Of a stretch of 64,000 bases of DNA, positions 12,199 to 24,600 are shown in pieces. The notes beneath the pieces were generated by a model. The model was not told the origin of the DNA, ran no database searches, and saw only the letters and a list, made by a program, of their open reading frames with translations. The DNA lies in the NCBI GenBank assembly GCA_001465935.1, contig LNKV01000013.1:682001-746000 (forward strand). The letters are read 5' to 3'. The position numbers and the translations under genes were made by a program. The first letter of the stretch is position 1. Every line of letters starts with the position of its first letter. Source of the DNA: Clarireedia homoeocarpa (Eukaryota > Ascomycota > Leotiomycetes > Helotiales > Rutstroemiaceae).

Positions 12199-13431
12199 TC
12201 AAAAGAAGACGCAATTTCCCAATGCCACAACTCCCAAAATCCACCACATGCTCCCCAAGCTCAAACTCGGATTTCTGTCCGCCCCGCTCTTATCATCCTT
12301 CGACGACGACGACGACGACGACGACGACTGTGTCAAAATATCCGTACTAACATTCGTTCTACCCGATGTCTCGCCCAAAATCCCATTCATGATATCCGCC
12401 GTCTCGATACTTGGTCCCACATTGAAGAAATCCACCAGGATGAATGTAGGTTTTTGGCCCCACTCGCTATCGCACTGTTGTGCCTGTGTGCCCAGCGCGC
12501 CGGTGATGCTCGTGCTGGGAGAGTTGGTAGTAGTGACGCTGTCGACATTGGGGATGACGATGCCGAAGGATTGGGCTTCGTCGAGGAAGTGGTTAACGAG
12601 TCCCATATAGCCAGAGGAGATGGCGGAGGATGCGGATGACACGGAGGAAGGTCGGTCGAGGGTACAGTTGAAGGCATCGGCGGACAGGACTCCAAAGGCA
12701 GTTTCGAAGACGTATGTAAATTCTGTGAGAAGATATGGATGGGTGGAGTCGTAGGTAATGCTTGCAATGAAGGTTATGAGTCTTGTATTTGCTGTAATGA
12801 GAGTTTGTAAAGTGGGCCATGTCGAGATGGGAGCGGTAGTTGAAGTAGGTGTATAGCCATAGGTATCAATACCGGATGATTCGAAAACGGCACCAAATTT
12901 AGCTGCGGATTGATTATCAGAATTCACAAGAAGTAAAGTGACAACTTCATTGGTATTGGCATCCATCCATGTTTTGATTTCAGACAAAAAGTCTTTGAGA
13001 GAGCCACCATCGAGGAGAACACAACTCGTATGACAAAGCTCAAGGGTTCCATTCTCGTTGTGAACTTGTGCTTGAATTAAACGGATACCAGCTGATAAAG
13101 CGACGGTGACGTTGTAAAATTGATTTCCCGATGTGCTGAAGCCTGTACTCTTATCTCGTAGAAATGCAGAATCGTGAGCTCCCATATGAGTGATGTTATT
13201 GTAGTTCCGGTTACATAACTGGGGTGAGTTGTTGCATGCGACTGTGCTCGTCGATACCGCTGCCTCTGATACCGTCGCAATTGAAGCTGTCGCCGATGTG
13301 GCGACTACAGATGAAGCTGATTGCCCTGAGGATCCATCAGATCCACCAAATCCGCCATTCTGTGGTATGGCTTGGACAAAGCTCGTGAGTGATAAGAGTG
13401 CTGCTGAAGCAGCGAGAAATGATGAACGCAT
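12199..13431 (-). CDS. Secreted GPI-anchored PLC-like phosphodiesterase
   Basis: Single exon, 410 aa. Residues 1-21 form a signal peptide ending 'SFVQA'. A Ser/Ala/Thr-rich segment of about 40 residues follows, then a domain beginning 'CNNSPQLCNRNYNNITHMGAHDSAF'-like sequence (about residues 66-92). The 'HMGAHDSAF' block is the first active-site region of the PLC-like TIM-barrel superfamily (bacterial PI-PLC and fungal relatives). Later blocks 'HNENGTLELCHTSC', 'MDANTNEVVTLLLVN' and 'FILVDFFNVG' fit the fungal group often named 'PLC-like phosphodiesterase' or 'tat pathway signal sequence'. The end is a serine run encoded by GTC/TCG repeats, then 'SMWWILGVVALGNCVFF', a typical GPI-anchor signal. 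It is therefore likely a cell wall or plasma membrane surface protein; its real substrate is not known. Several N-glycosylation sequons (NNIT, NVT, NGT) are visible. Confidence 0.85.
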   Translation of the reverse strand: MRSSFLAASAALLSLTSFVQAIPQNGGFGGSDGSSGQSASSVVATSATASIATVSEAAVSTSTVACNNSPQLCNRNYNNITHMGAHDSAFLRDKSTGFSTSGNQFYNVTVALSAGIRLIQAQVHNENGTLELCHTSCVLLDGGSLKDFLSEIKTWMDANTNEVVTLLLVNSDNQSAAKFGAVFESSGIDTYGYTPTSTTAPISTWPTLQTLITANTRLITFIASITYDSTHPYLLTEFTYVFETAFGVLSADAFNCTLDRPSSVSSASSAISSGYMGLVNHFLDEAQSFGIVIPNVDSVTTTNSPSTSITGALGTQAQQCDSEWGQKPTFILVDFFNVGPSIETADIMNGILGETSGRTNVSTDILTQSSSSSSSSSKDDKSGADRNPSLSLGSMWWILGVVALGNCVFF

Positions 13432-15668
13432 ATTGTTCCTGTTCGTATGGTAGATTGAATCGTGAAAGAATTGACGTTTAAATGAATGGCGGATGGTACG
13501 AAACGCGAAATGACAAAAGGAATACTCAATCAGTCAGGAATCAAAAGATATAACTCAAGAATCACCGCCCCAAAAAAGATGATTCTCGTAAAGAAAGTGA
13601 AAAGAAGGGCTTGTAGATAATATGAAATGAAAAATCAATACGAAAAATAAGGTGGCCATATATCAAACATCTCGGATAGTGTTACGTCTCCGAAGCTTAC
13701 TGCGCCCCTTTGCCTGGTCGACGTTCACTTGAAATTGTCGTAAGCCAACAACATTAGGAAGTCTTGGAAAAGTGGAACTACCCAGTTTTAAATCCGATGT
13801 GCGAATGAGAATTCTAGAAAGGAGCAAATCTCCATATAAGTGTTTATTATGAACGTGGATAAAATGGCTACTTTGTATGATGTTGAATCGTAGACACAGA
13901 ACTGGATTATGCTTGTTCGATGCTTGTTCGATGCTTGTTCGATGCTTGTTTGAGGTTGGTAAAAAGAGGGACCAGGAGAACAGGAGGTTGAAAATATTCC
14001 TAGACTTGGTACAAGTAGTTCTCAGTATGAAAATCATCTAGCCACCCGAGCCATCTATTTTTGGATCCTTCATCTCTTCTAGTCGAATGGACCACAACGC
14101 ATTGACCAAGTGAATGCATTCAGCACATTTCAGGGGGTGACGAGGGCCTTTTCAGCCTTCACCCAATCCGAGCTCTTGCATACACATAAGATTTTCGCAG
14201 CTCCAGCCAGATAGCTATGATACGAGTTTGACAAACACCCAGAAGGCTGAGAAGATTTTCGAGTGAGTTTTAACATCTAAGCCACCTACAGCCCCTGGTA
14301 TCTACTCGTATTTTATGATAACGCTCTCGGTCGTTGGAATTTGGAGTTGGCGCTGTCGTGTCCCGTGATTGTCTCTTACATGAAAGAGATGCTCTCAATG
14401 TGTTTATCTACCATATCACTATCGAGGGGGGGCTCCCCCCTCTCGCTCTCCAGTCATCGTTGTTAACGGACAACTAAGCATTTCCGTGGTTGTATGAGAT
14501 TGAGGATGATTTCCACTTTCTCCCGCTCCGGGCTGCTGATCCGGTCAAGTCCTCAAGCCCCAAGCTTCAACCCCTAGACTATCAGCCGGTCTCCGACAGG
14601 CGCACGGATTGACATACTGTAAAGAGGAGTTCAGACGATGTGGGATACACAGCCTTCATGTCCGACGTTGTAAAATCTTGGCCCCCCCAAACATGTACCG
14701 TACAACGTGTCGTGGAAGGATTTCATGCCGGCTTTTGCTTTCGGTCTCTAGCGTTCATTCTACCGAGACGCGAGTTCCACAGAGTCTTTCTTGTCTTACA
14801 ATGAAGGATCATTGATATCTAAGTGACTAATCCTATTCTCTCATATCACGTCAATACTACTTCCAAGTGATAAAATCCTTGGATACTCGCTCAGTTGGGA
14901 AGTAGAGTGTACGTTTGAGCGCTAACTTACATTGAGTAAAAGCAGCATTACCATTCATTGTGCCTGGTAGTCAACTTGGAGAAATTCAAGGTTTGAATGA
15001 GCGAGCTATTTCTTTAAGGTCATGTGATATATTGACGTCGAGGTCTCCTCGTTGAGTCTCGCCGGCATGCACAATTCTTGTAATAATATTTACTCTACTA
15101 ATCAATATTACAAAGGGGAACATAAGTCGATTGGCGTAAATTTCCGTCTCCACCTCTTTGAAAAACAGGTTCAAGAGCAAATGCTACATATGCCTGTGTG
15201 CCGGTATCTCCATTGATTCACCATACCGAGATATCTAGAAAATCATGAGTGGATGAGTTTCCTTTTTCAATTATAATCGATATAGACCGTGAGACAAGTG
15301 TGATTGGCATAGGTCCTCCGCATACTTCTAAATAGGCATTGTTGTCTCCAAGTGCCCCGAATCTTATGTACATCAGCGGTATGGAGCCGAAACGTGCGCA
15401 TCTTCCAGTACGTTTTTGCACAGTGAAGAGTCTAGTGAAGCATCCACTACTTCGTCTGCCCCCAGGCTTTGAAAGACGAGATAAGATAACAATTTCTCGC
15501 CGGTGGTCCTCTTGCATCCGGGTTACAATTTGTAGGAAAGTGCTATTGTTCATATGGATCTCGGCTCCCCGCTAGGCAATAGCTGTTCGTCATTTGACAC
15601 ATATTAAGAATTGTGTAAGGTATATTTTAATACTCGCATATAGCACCAGCCCAGCAAGTTATTCTTGT
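13432..15668. other. Intergenic 2.2 kb, no supported gene
   Basis: Holds the promoter of the minus-strand PLC-like gene at its left edge, an 11-bp tandem (TGCTTGTTCGA, about 3.5 copies, 13909-13947) and a perfect G/C hairpin near 14424-14442. Two frames (13663-14037 and 15218-15553, both minus) exceed 100 codons but show no domain or splice structure. Right of about 15600 is the 3' flank of POP3. Confidence 0.5.
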
Positions 15669-16874
15669 TTAATTGTCAATCGTTTTTTCTTTGGACTTCA
15701 TCATCCCGACGGAAGTTTCGATTGAATTAATCTTCACTTCTAAATATTCTGCTTTCCGCACTTCGTCCAGCCAAGGTATCTCAATATCGGAGACACATTC
15801 GCGAACCAACTCCAGAAGCGCCTTGCAATATGGAGCACCTTCTAAAACCCCAATGAACGATACCCGTTGAAGGGCAAGTGCTCCGGTTAATCGCGACTCG
15901 GCTCCCTTGGGCAGTTGTACGAGTTTTGTTGCTGGTTTGTCGGGATGGACTTTTGACGCTGTGGCAATCAATTGAGGTAAATGGGCATAAAGGATTGAAG
16001 GTAGATTGGAGCGGGTGACAAAGATAGCAGCCACGTGTCTGGCAGGATATGTCCGAGTCTCCGACTGAGGCATTTCTCCATCATCTAAGAACATCTGGAT
16101 GTCTTCTTGCCCTTGAAGTTGTCTGCTCGTGTCATCCAACAATGCCTCTGTGTGTGAAGGGGCATTCTTAGAAGCTTCTTCCAACGACCGATTGATAGAG
16201 TTTAGACCAGTCAAGACGAAATTTGATATCTCAGGTGGAGGTGGAATATCCGAGGACTTTTCATCCAGTTTCGATTCCTGTCTCTTACGTTTTCGGCTTC
16301 GATTGCCTTTCGAAGGTACAACGTAGTTGGATCGATGCTTCCCAATTGGTGTCAAAATACTGGAGGTCAGTCAGCTTTTGCTTGTTGTGAAGGTTATTTC
16401 GCGGTCCAATGTGCTTGAGAGAGTAGAATTCAGGTTAAGTCCTGTCTCTCCAGCGCAGAAAACATAAAGGCCGATTTGGGACAGTGTGCTGTATTGATTG
16501 TGTTGCCAAGAGAATGTCCTAGAAACACCGAGACACTGTAATCTTTTCATTGTTCAATCGTCTTTTGGGTGTTGTCGTCAGCCTGTCATGTCTGCGCCAG
16601 AGAGCCAATTTCTTTCTCATGTCAATTTTCAGACGCTCGCGCACATGTGTAGGCTTTAGAGAAAGAATGTAAACACATTGTGGTCTGCTGTACCACCGAC
16701 GATGATTGCTCTTACCTGCATAGAAGCTCAACGATCGTGTCCTGATTCTTGATCGAGATTTGAGGCCTTGTTTTGCGTTAATTATGGCTCAGCTTTCTCC
16801 ACAAGTCAGACATGCCATTGTACAGCTGTGAAGGGGGTATCCAATTGAAAGACAGTCTTCGTCTTTTTGTCCAT
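15669..16874 (-). CDS. POP3: RNase P/RNase MRP subunit POP3 (apparent frameshift in exon 2)
   Basis: The main exon, 16359-15669, encodes the last 229 residues. It starts 'LTPIGKHRSNYVVPSKG', then has an 'RKRKRQES' basic patch. 'TKLVQLPKGAE' and 'IPWLDEVRKAEYLEVKI' match the two best conserved blocks of yeast Pop3 ('VKLVQLPKSA', 'FPWLNAIKY'). Upstream I can place exon 1, 16874-16816 (MDKKTKTVFQLDTPFTAVQW), followed by a 48-bp intron with a GC donor (GCATGT). Exon 2, 16767-16716, reads PQISIKNQE and then, one base out of phase, TIVELLC. Exon 2 ends at a good GTAAGA donor; the following intron would be 356 bp. Exons 1-2 match the usual fungal N-terminus (QLDTPF..VQWP...Q(E/D)TI.ELLC) but need one base removed near 16733-16739. 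Pop3 binds the RNA of nuclear RNase P and MRP, which process tRNA and rRNA. Identity is firm; the N-terminal model is not. Confidence 0.75.
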
Positions 16875-18644
16875 GTTTGGTGGAAGTAAGGAGGGCTTAT
16901 GTCAAGCCCTAATGATATGATGTTATTGCTCTTCTCCGCGATGGTGACTTGAATACAACAGATAATTTTGAATGATCCAGCAGTAAGAAGCGGAAGAGCA
17001 GTTGACTCGTATAGTTGCATTAATCTATCCTCCAAGTGAATTCTAGAATTGAGTGAAGTTAGAAGCACCCGTGTGATAAAGCACTGAGATTCGACTTCCT
17101 GCTAGGTATGAAGTCTAAGTCCTATACATTCGCCCTCGCGAAAATTCTTGCGATTTCTGAAAGTGGTTTGGTGGGGGGGAGAGAAATTAAAGCCTAATCA
17201 TCGAGGCATACATCGCAGTGAACCTGTTCCTGTTGCCGCCCACTGCCCTCTTTGGTACAAACGGGGAACTAGTGCGTCATAGCGCTCGGGGATTTTCGCA
17301 GCAGCAGCCTGGTGGGCAGAATTACACCACTCTCAAAGTACTTGTATGAGGGCAAAGTATGAGGGCAAAGTATGAGGGCAAAGTATGAGGGCAAAGTATG
17401 AGGGCAAAGTATGAGAGCAAAATATGAAGGTAGAGTGCAAGTGCAGAGTAGAATTATTGACATTTGACAACTGTGCATCTTCTTCACACAGCTCATAGAG
17501 TCTCCTTTTCTTCGTGTGCTGTTTTCGACTGTCAATCCAGAGAAGCTGCAAACTTGTAACTTAAGAGAGTAGTCAAGGTTCAAGCTTACCCTACCAGTAT
17601 TTCAGCTGCCAGTCTGCCAGTCCCCAGTTCTCCCGGCTCACCCGCTTCGCTCATCCAGGCACCCAGGCACCCAGACATCCAGGCATCCAAGCAAACACGC
17701 TCGTCCACTCGTAGTTCGCGGTTATTCTCCAGTGCGCCATCCTATCCGATGACTAAGCGAATTCGCGTCCAGAAAGCGTGAACGTGGGGCAGAAGCAGAG
17801 TGAGACTACGAGAGCTTCGATTGTCTGATAAGAGCAAATCCACGAAAGCTTCATCTTCGATAACAATTTCGCATCCGCTGCATGTCCTCCTCCCCCTACA
17901 GCTACAGCTAGCCAGATCAATTTCTTCTTCTCTTGCCCGCTTCATGAAAGAATAAGCTCGCAAAAGACGGCAGAACACCAGTGCTTGCTCGCCGGGGTCT
18001 CTTTGATATATATTCATATATTCATTAACGTTAATAAATTCTTCTAGCCTGCTCCACCCACCCACCTGCCCTGCCCTGCCTTACCTTCCAGGTTACCCAC
18101 TTCTACCTACCTTGCCACTTCTGCCCGGCTTCACGCAGCTGGTACTGTACCCATACGCATTTGTCGATGCTGGCGGCGTACTCGTAGCTGCTGGGAAAGT
18201 AGCAGAGCTTCTGAGAAAGTAGCATAGCGTCCGTCTTGCAGCTTAGTAAGACTCAAGCAATCCTCCCTGAAACTTACCCCTCTCTCTCCAGCGAGCAGCC
18301 ACCACCAGTACTCCCAGTACCTACCTGCCTACCCACCTCGCCCACCTAGTCATCCTTGCCTTGCAATTCCAAGATCCTCTGCTCTGGGCTAGGTAACTAT
18401 TCCCTATTACCACGACTACCCACTACCCACAGCTTACCTAGCCAAAATTCCCCGATTCCGATTAACGATACTGGAAAGAAGGGTCCGCGCCTCAATTACT
18501 CAAACAAATTTTACAGACAAATACATACACATGCGAATATCTTAGGAAACATCAGTTTTGTAGCTTTACAGAGCTCTGCCAAACGGCTTTGCTGTTTCTG
18601 GACAGCTCCCGGCCAGATTTCATTCCCTTTCTTCGACCTTACAA
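16875..18644. promoter_or_regulatory. Divergent intergenic region between POP3 and the ubiquitin hydrolase
   Basis: About 1.8 kb between two divergently transcribed genes. It contains a 13-bp tandem repeat (annotated separately), an 8-bp CAGGCACC/CAGACATC-like tandem at 17653-17690, and C/T-rich stretches at 18055-18120 and 18290-18440. The latter probably belong to the leader of the ubiquitin hydrolase gene. No gene is seen. Confidence 0.45.
17344..17437. repeat. 13-bp tandem repeat, about 7 copies
   Basis: Unit TATGAGGGCAAAG; six near-perfect copies followed by one with two substitutions and a partial copy. Because 13 is not a multiple of three, the frames through it on the minus strand repeat a peptide pattern (ALILCPHTLPSYF-like) only by artefact. 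Confidence 0.9.
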
Positions 18645-21600
18645 ATGGACCGAGATCCAGTACAGTTGTCGCAAGAACGTGCGGTCTCTTCAGAGCCTTG
18701 CTCAACACGACCACATCCCTCCGATGACAACGAGCATTCTGCGAGGAAGCGCCAGAGGACATCACGACGTGATTCGAGAAGCAGGTCGGCAAATGTAATT
18801 ATGCCCCCAGAAATTCCTTTCGATCCCATGTCGCCTCGAGAAGAAACCATGCAAGATCAATCAGAGCCTCTCCTACCTAGTACTCCCACACGTCCCGCCA
18901 CAGCAAAGTCCCAAGCAGAGCCAACCTCCAGCCGAGTTACCATCAATCTGCGAACCCCTCACCCTCCCTTGGATTTGCTACCTTCTACACCACCGTCCCC
19001 GTCGACCCCCTCAAAAATGATGAATAGCGTGGAAGATGATCCTGTGGGCATTGGTGCGGAAACTGAAAGTGATGCATTATCGACTCTACCAGCAGCGGAA
19101 ACGCCGTCTTCTTCACCATCCGTAATGGGCAGTCCTGAAATCGAGCTGGTGGCAGATCACACCCATGAATCCGAATATCTCACAAGGAGCCCGCCACTTG
19201 CCATTATCGGCGAGGATGATGTGTTTGTCGATCCCATGGCTACCTTTCCATACCATACCCATGGTGAAACCTTGCTAAATACTGTGAGGAAAATCGCAAA
19301 CTTTCTGCAAAATGGTAAGTTCTCCAGAAGTATGCGCTTTGCCCAATTCTATATCTAACATGTACCTACCATAGATCCAATTGAGAATGAGGATTCTTTT
19401 TTTCGACTTCGGTTATGGATAGTTAATTATTTGCTGTATACTGAAGAGAGGGAGGAACTCTTCCATGAGTTATTCATCAAGCACAAGGATTTTTGGTGCG
19501 CATTTCCTCAGCTTGTTTGGGCATTGAGTTGGCGCAGGTAAGTCCTTTCAGAATTTAAGATCCCCGCTCACAGACTAGACTGACGTTTACTAGTCGCTGG
19601 TTTGGGGATTTTATGCACAGACATAATAGCGAATGCCTATCGCTGGCCGAGCTACTCTTTCAATTTGCCAAACTTACAGGCAGGTTCCTGCTTATGGACG
19701 TTAAAACGCTATCATACATCGGAAATGTCGACCAAGAAAAAATCCCAGAGCTTGCATCGCCACATTTCCTTCCAGCATTTAGCTATTTGTTTAAGCAGGA
19801 TGAGTCTGTTCACATTGGTAGAAACCTGGATATCCACTATCATTGGAAGTGGGAAGAGGATACGTCTGCGTTGATGGAATACTTTGAAGAAGGGGGCGGT
19901 TCGATTCCTGCATTGACTAACTTCGTTGAAGGACAGCTAAAGTTTATTACCCAGCAACCAAAAAATATCGAGACTCTTAGTGAGCCGTCCAGGCTGGCAG
20001 AAAAGCTGCACAAAGAAGCTGCTTTGCGTTTACGATATTCACAGAGTGTTTCACACCACGATGTTGACGAGGCACCTCGAAAGATTATCCAAGGATATGA
20101 TTATTTTAACGTCATGTCACATGGCCTGGAATCAATCATCGAAAAGCATGTTACATCTCTTGCTCCGGATGCCGCGACCGCTCATCTTGTGTCCCTCTCA
20201 TCCATTCTGACCCATACCTTAGCAGTCTCTCCCCGAACAGCAAAGGACCTTGTGGACCGTCAAAAGAGTAGCCACCCCGATATTCCCGAGTCACTTTTCA
20301 GCAAGATAATTCCCATGGAATGGAAGTTCTCTATTCTCAAGAAGCTCATTGTTTCGGCTCAAATGCAACTTCGGGTTATTGGTGTTACAACAATGTGTCA
20401 AGACCTTTTGAGTATTTACAGTAGTTACCGTCCCAAGGATGGCTCGTCGATTAGTCCAGTACTTCTCTACTTTGCAGACTTTGTCTTGCGGAATAAATTG
20501 GTCGACTACATTGTCGGTCGAGGATCACATCCGGAACTCATCAACGAAAGCAACAACATTGTCGGCTTTCTCGTTGTCACTAAGACTTACACGACTGCAC
20601 ACACCGACACAATCTGGCAGACTGTAATGACAAGTCAAGATCCTAGGGTTGTGGAAGCAATAATAGGGATGATTCGAAGATGTCTGAACCTTTTCGATTA
20701 TCAATCTCTCATTTACCTTTGCCAGAAAGTAGCCGCGCTTCCGATAGAAGCATTTACGGTTGTAATGCGGGGGTTTGTTGAGAGCTTGCTCAAGGAACTT
20801 GTGACCAAATCCAATCTTGAGGTTGTCATGGCGCCATCACCGGTGGATGCTCCACCATACGATCTATGCGTTCGTTTGATACGTGAATCTTCGATCACCA
20901 GCACAGATAATCCGGAAGGGCTTCCTGAAATTCAGAATTTTGCAGTTGGTCGACTTCGTGAGCTGTTGGTGCACGGACCTGATGCGCAAGCTCGAGATAA
21001 TATCTACTTGAGTTGCATTGAGGACATATCGGCAAAGACACTCACTGCACCGGGAAGCATATGTGTAATCAAGGAGCTGATCCGTCATAATATGGCTACA
21101 GATATGAATATGCTGACCACAAAATATGGTTTGACGAGATTGATTATCGATGAATTCGAGTCCGCTTTATCCTCGAGTCGCTCCCTCACTTCTAGCAACC
21201 CGGCAAGTATCGCCCGCCGTGAAATACTAATACTCATCATCACGAATGAGGCGGATACAATCACAAGCGAACTTGGCTCCAGACTTTGGAGTTTACTTGT
21301 AGGTGCGCAAGCGAAGGATGCTGCTCATCGTCAGGCCGGTTGGCAAATCCTTAATTCTGCCGCACTCAAAGCCACGTTGAAAAACAGGTATCTCTCTACC
21401 TGCTTTCAAACACATCTCCCAAAGTTGCAGCCCAGCTTTTTCACCAGTGGAACGCTGGATTTTGTGCGAAATGCAGTCTTGTCATGGCTCAGCGAGACCG
21501 CCCATGACTTTGTCGAAGAGGATCGAGCTTTTGAAAGTCCCGCTTTGGAGCAACTTTGGCGTATTATCTTGAATGCACCCTCAAAGACTGTTGATGCTGC

Positions 21601-24600
21601 TGCCATCACCCTTCTCGTCGAAGTCTACATCGACAGTAATCTGATCTTGTCATTACCCCGCATGAACGCCCGGAAAATCCATCTCGCGCTCATCGACGAC
21701 TGTATGAAGAAACTAGCAGCCGCAGCGGCAAAGCTAAAGTCATTTAGTGATGACACTTCTGGTGGTGAGGATGAAGAGATGGTTATAATACCATCCGAAA
21801 CCCAAATTCGAGGACAGGAGATAGTGTTTACCAGATCACTAGCCGTGTTGCGCGAATTCTTGAAGGCTTATCAAAGTAAACCGCAATTTGCGACACCAAA
21901 ATTAAGAACGCCAGTTACTCTTTCGTCAGATACAGTTCAGGGCGAGCCTCTTACGGTAATGTACCAATCTTTCGATGGTGATAAGCATACCGAGGTCAAA
22001 ACATTCACTATGGGCAAACTGAACACAGCGGCATCACTGTTGGCAAGTCTACGAAAGGCAACTGGGTTCACTCATTATAAGGTGTTCTATGGAGGCAAGG
22101 AGTTCAATCCAGACGAGGTTGAGATGTGTAAGTCCCTCGAAGATCTGAACTTAAATGGTCTAGTTTTGGTTCAACGCCGTGAAGACGGAGATGGGCTCGA
22201 TGGAAATGTTTCTGGCATCACGGGATCTCTTGAACTAGAAATCACGAAGCGTTTTGATGAAATTTGGAGTTATCTTGGCATGCAAGATAAGCTCGCATCT
22301 GAGGTAAGTGCAAGAACACAATTTTTCGACCCTGAGAACTCCAATTAAGACTGGAATAGATATATTATTTTCTCATTCAATTTCCTGTCTACGACAAAAT
22401 ATTGGAAGATCTCAGTGATACTGAAATTCCATACAAACAAATATTCCCACTAGGGCAGCCATACAAAGCGCTCTATGCTTTGTATGTACTAAGGGAATAC
22501 GTTAGTACTCATTCATTGAAGGTTCGTATAACCCTCGTTCTATTGAAACTGCCGCTAATCGTATCAGGGCTCTGTTGATGAGGCTATTTTTGATCGAGCA
22601 ATGACTCTCCTTGTTGCTGCCATTTCCGATCCAGATGTGCTAGACCGTTGTGCGACTGAAGATGTTAGGCATTGCCTAGCAATGAATCTTGTTAGCAGTT
22701 TCGCATCACTCCTCAAAGGTATATTGGAAAATGCACTTGTTTGTCCTGAGTTGACTAATATCGTATAGAGCCTCTGCTACCCCAGTCTTCCATTGCACTC
22801 CTGGATGTCAAGCTATTAGATCGTCTTCTCCAATTACTGGGTACCGCGAAATCAGTAACCACTACCACGAACTCCGTGCATTTGACCTGGAACTCCTTTG
22901 AGGCCCTGCTTGAGGCTGCTATTCAGAGCTCTGCACTATGGAACAACTTCCTTGCTCATCTCCAAGCGACAGCTCTCTTACGTGAGTTGGTACTTGATGA
23001 CCCTCGATCCATAATCCGAAAAAGTGTCGTGAAACACATCTCAAGCAAGTGTACCTTTAGCCCTAACTCTACTCGGGTCTCGACTTTGGAAATCACTGCT
23101 ACTTTATGGCCGATAGTATCTAGGCTAATACCCGCCGCTGCATCTAATCGCCAACAATGTGAAGAAACCTTTGCGCTCGCTCTGACCCTACTAAAGAGAC
23201 TTACTGATACGACTTTGAATATTGACCTCAACGCTATCATTCGGCAATGGGGCTCTCTGCTAGCCACTCATGAAACGGTAGAGGAAGTTGGACAACCGGA
23301 AAGCGTTGACATGGTTGCGCAAGGGCTCACGAATCTTCTCTATTACGCAGTATCTATTGCAGACGCATCAGAGCAAATACTTTCCGGCGGCGATCTTGGA
23401 CCTCAATTGTTTCAGAAGCACTTGTTTCCAGATTTATCAGATGAGCCTCACCGAGAGAACGAACTTGTTGCCCCTAGAATTCCATTATTGAATACTATCA
23501 CCCGGCACTCCATGTGCGAGACGATATTCAACTTGATAAAGGATGATGACATACGATACAAGGACGTTTTGCAGCTTCTTTACAACATTGTCCCCTACGA
23601 TCCTACCTACGAGAATCCATACGCATGGGATTTGTCTGCGGGATATGAAAGATCCAAGGCGATTAGGTCTTCAACAGGATACGTCGGTCTTCGGAATCTG
23701 TCAAATACGTGTTACCTCAACTCCCTCGTGACACAATTGTTCATGAATGTCTCCTTCAGAGAATTCATGTTTCAGGCTCATGTCGCCGATGGCGGATCGC
23801 AGAAGCTTCTTTCGGAAACGCAACTTCTTTTTGCATACATGCAGAATAGTGTGAGAAGATATGTGGACCCAACGAATTTTGCAAATACCATTCGAACGTT
23901 TGATGATGCGCAAATTGATGTAACCATTCAGATGGACGTCGACGAGTTTTACAATCTTCTCTTCGATCGCTGGGAACGTCAGATACTTGCACCCGACGCC
24001 AAACGCAAATTTAGATCATTCTATGGCGGGCAGTTGGTACAACAGGTCAAATCCAAAGAGTGCCCACACATCTCGGAGCGAATGGAAGAATTCTCCGCGA
24101 TTCAGTGTGATATTAAAGGAAAGAGTAGTCTTCAGGAGAGTCTCCAAGCCTACGTAGATGGTGAAGTAATGGAAGGAGATAATAAGTACAAGTGCTCGAC
24201 CTGTGATCGCCATGTCGACGCAGTGAAAAGAGCATGTCTCAAAGACATCCCAGACAACTTGATCTTCCATCTAAAGAGGTTTGATTTCAATCTCCGCACT
24301 CTTCAACGAAGCAAAATCAACGATTATTTCAAGTTCCCTTCGAAGATTGACATGCGCCCGTACAAAGTTGAACATTTGATGGATGAAGATGGTGGTGCGG
24401 GTGAAGATATGTTCGAGCTTGTCGGGGTACTTGTACACTCTGGAACAGCTGAGTCGGGTCATTATTATTCGTTCATTCGAGAGCGACCCTCAGCCTCCGA
24501 GACACCAACGTGGGTAGAGTATAATGATGACTCGGTCACTCCTTGGGATGCAACCTCTATGGAGGCAAATTGCTTTGGAGGGGTTGATGTTCGAGGCACC

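Noticed and set aside
12104..12610. 168-codon plus-strand frame
   Set aside because: It is antisense to the PLC-like gene; its poly-Asp run comes from the serine codon repeat on the other strand.
13663..14037. 124-codon minus-strand frame
   Set aside because: Its repeated NKHRTSIEQ-like text comes from the 11-bp tandem at 13909-13947; the frame lacks an ATG context and any domain.
15218..15553. 111-codon minus-strand frame
   Set aside because: No recognisable domain and no consistent gene structure; kept out for lack of support, though a decayed gene cannot be excluded.
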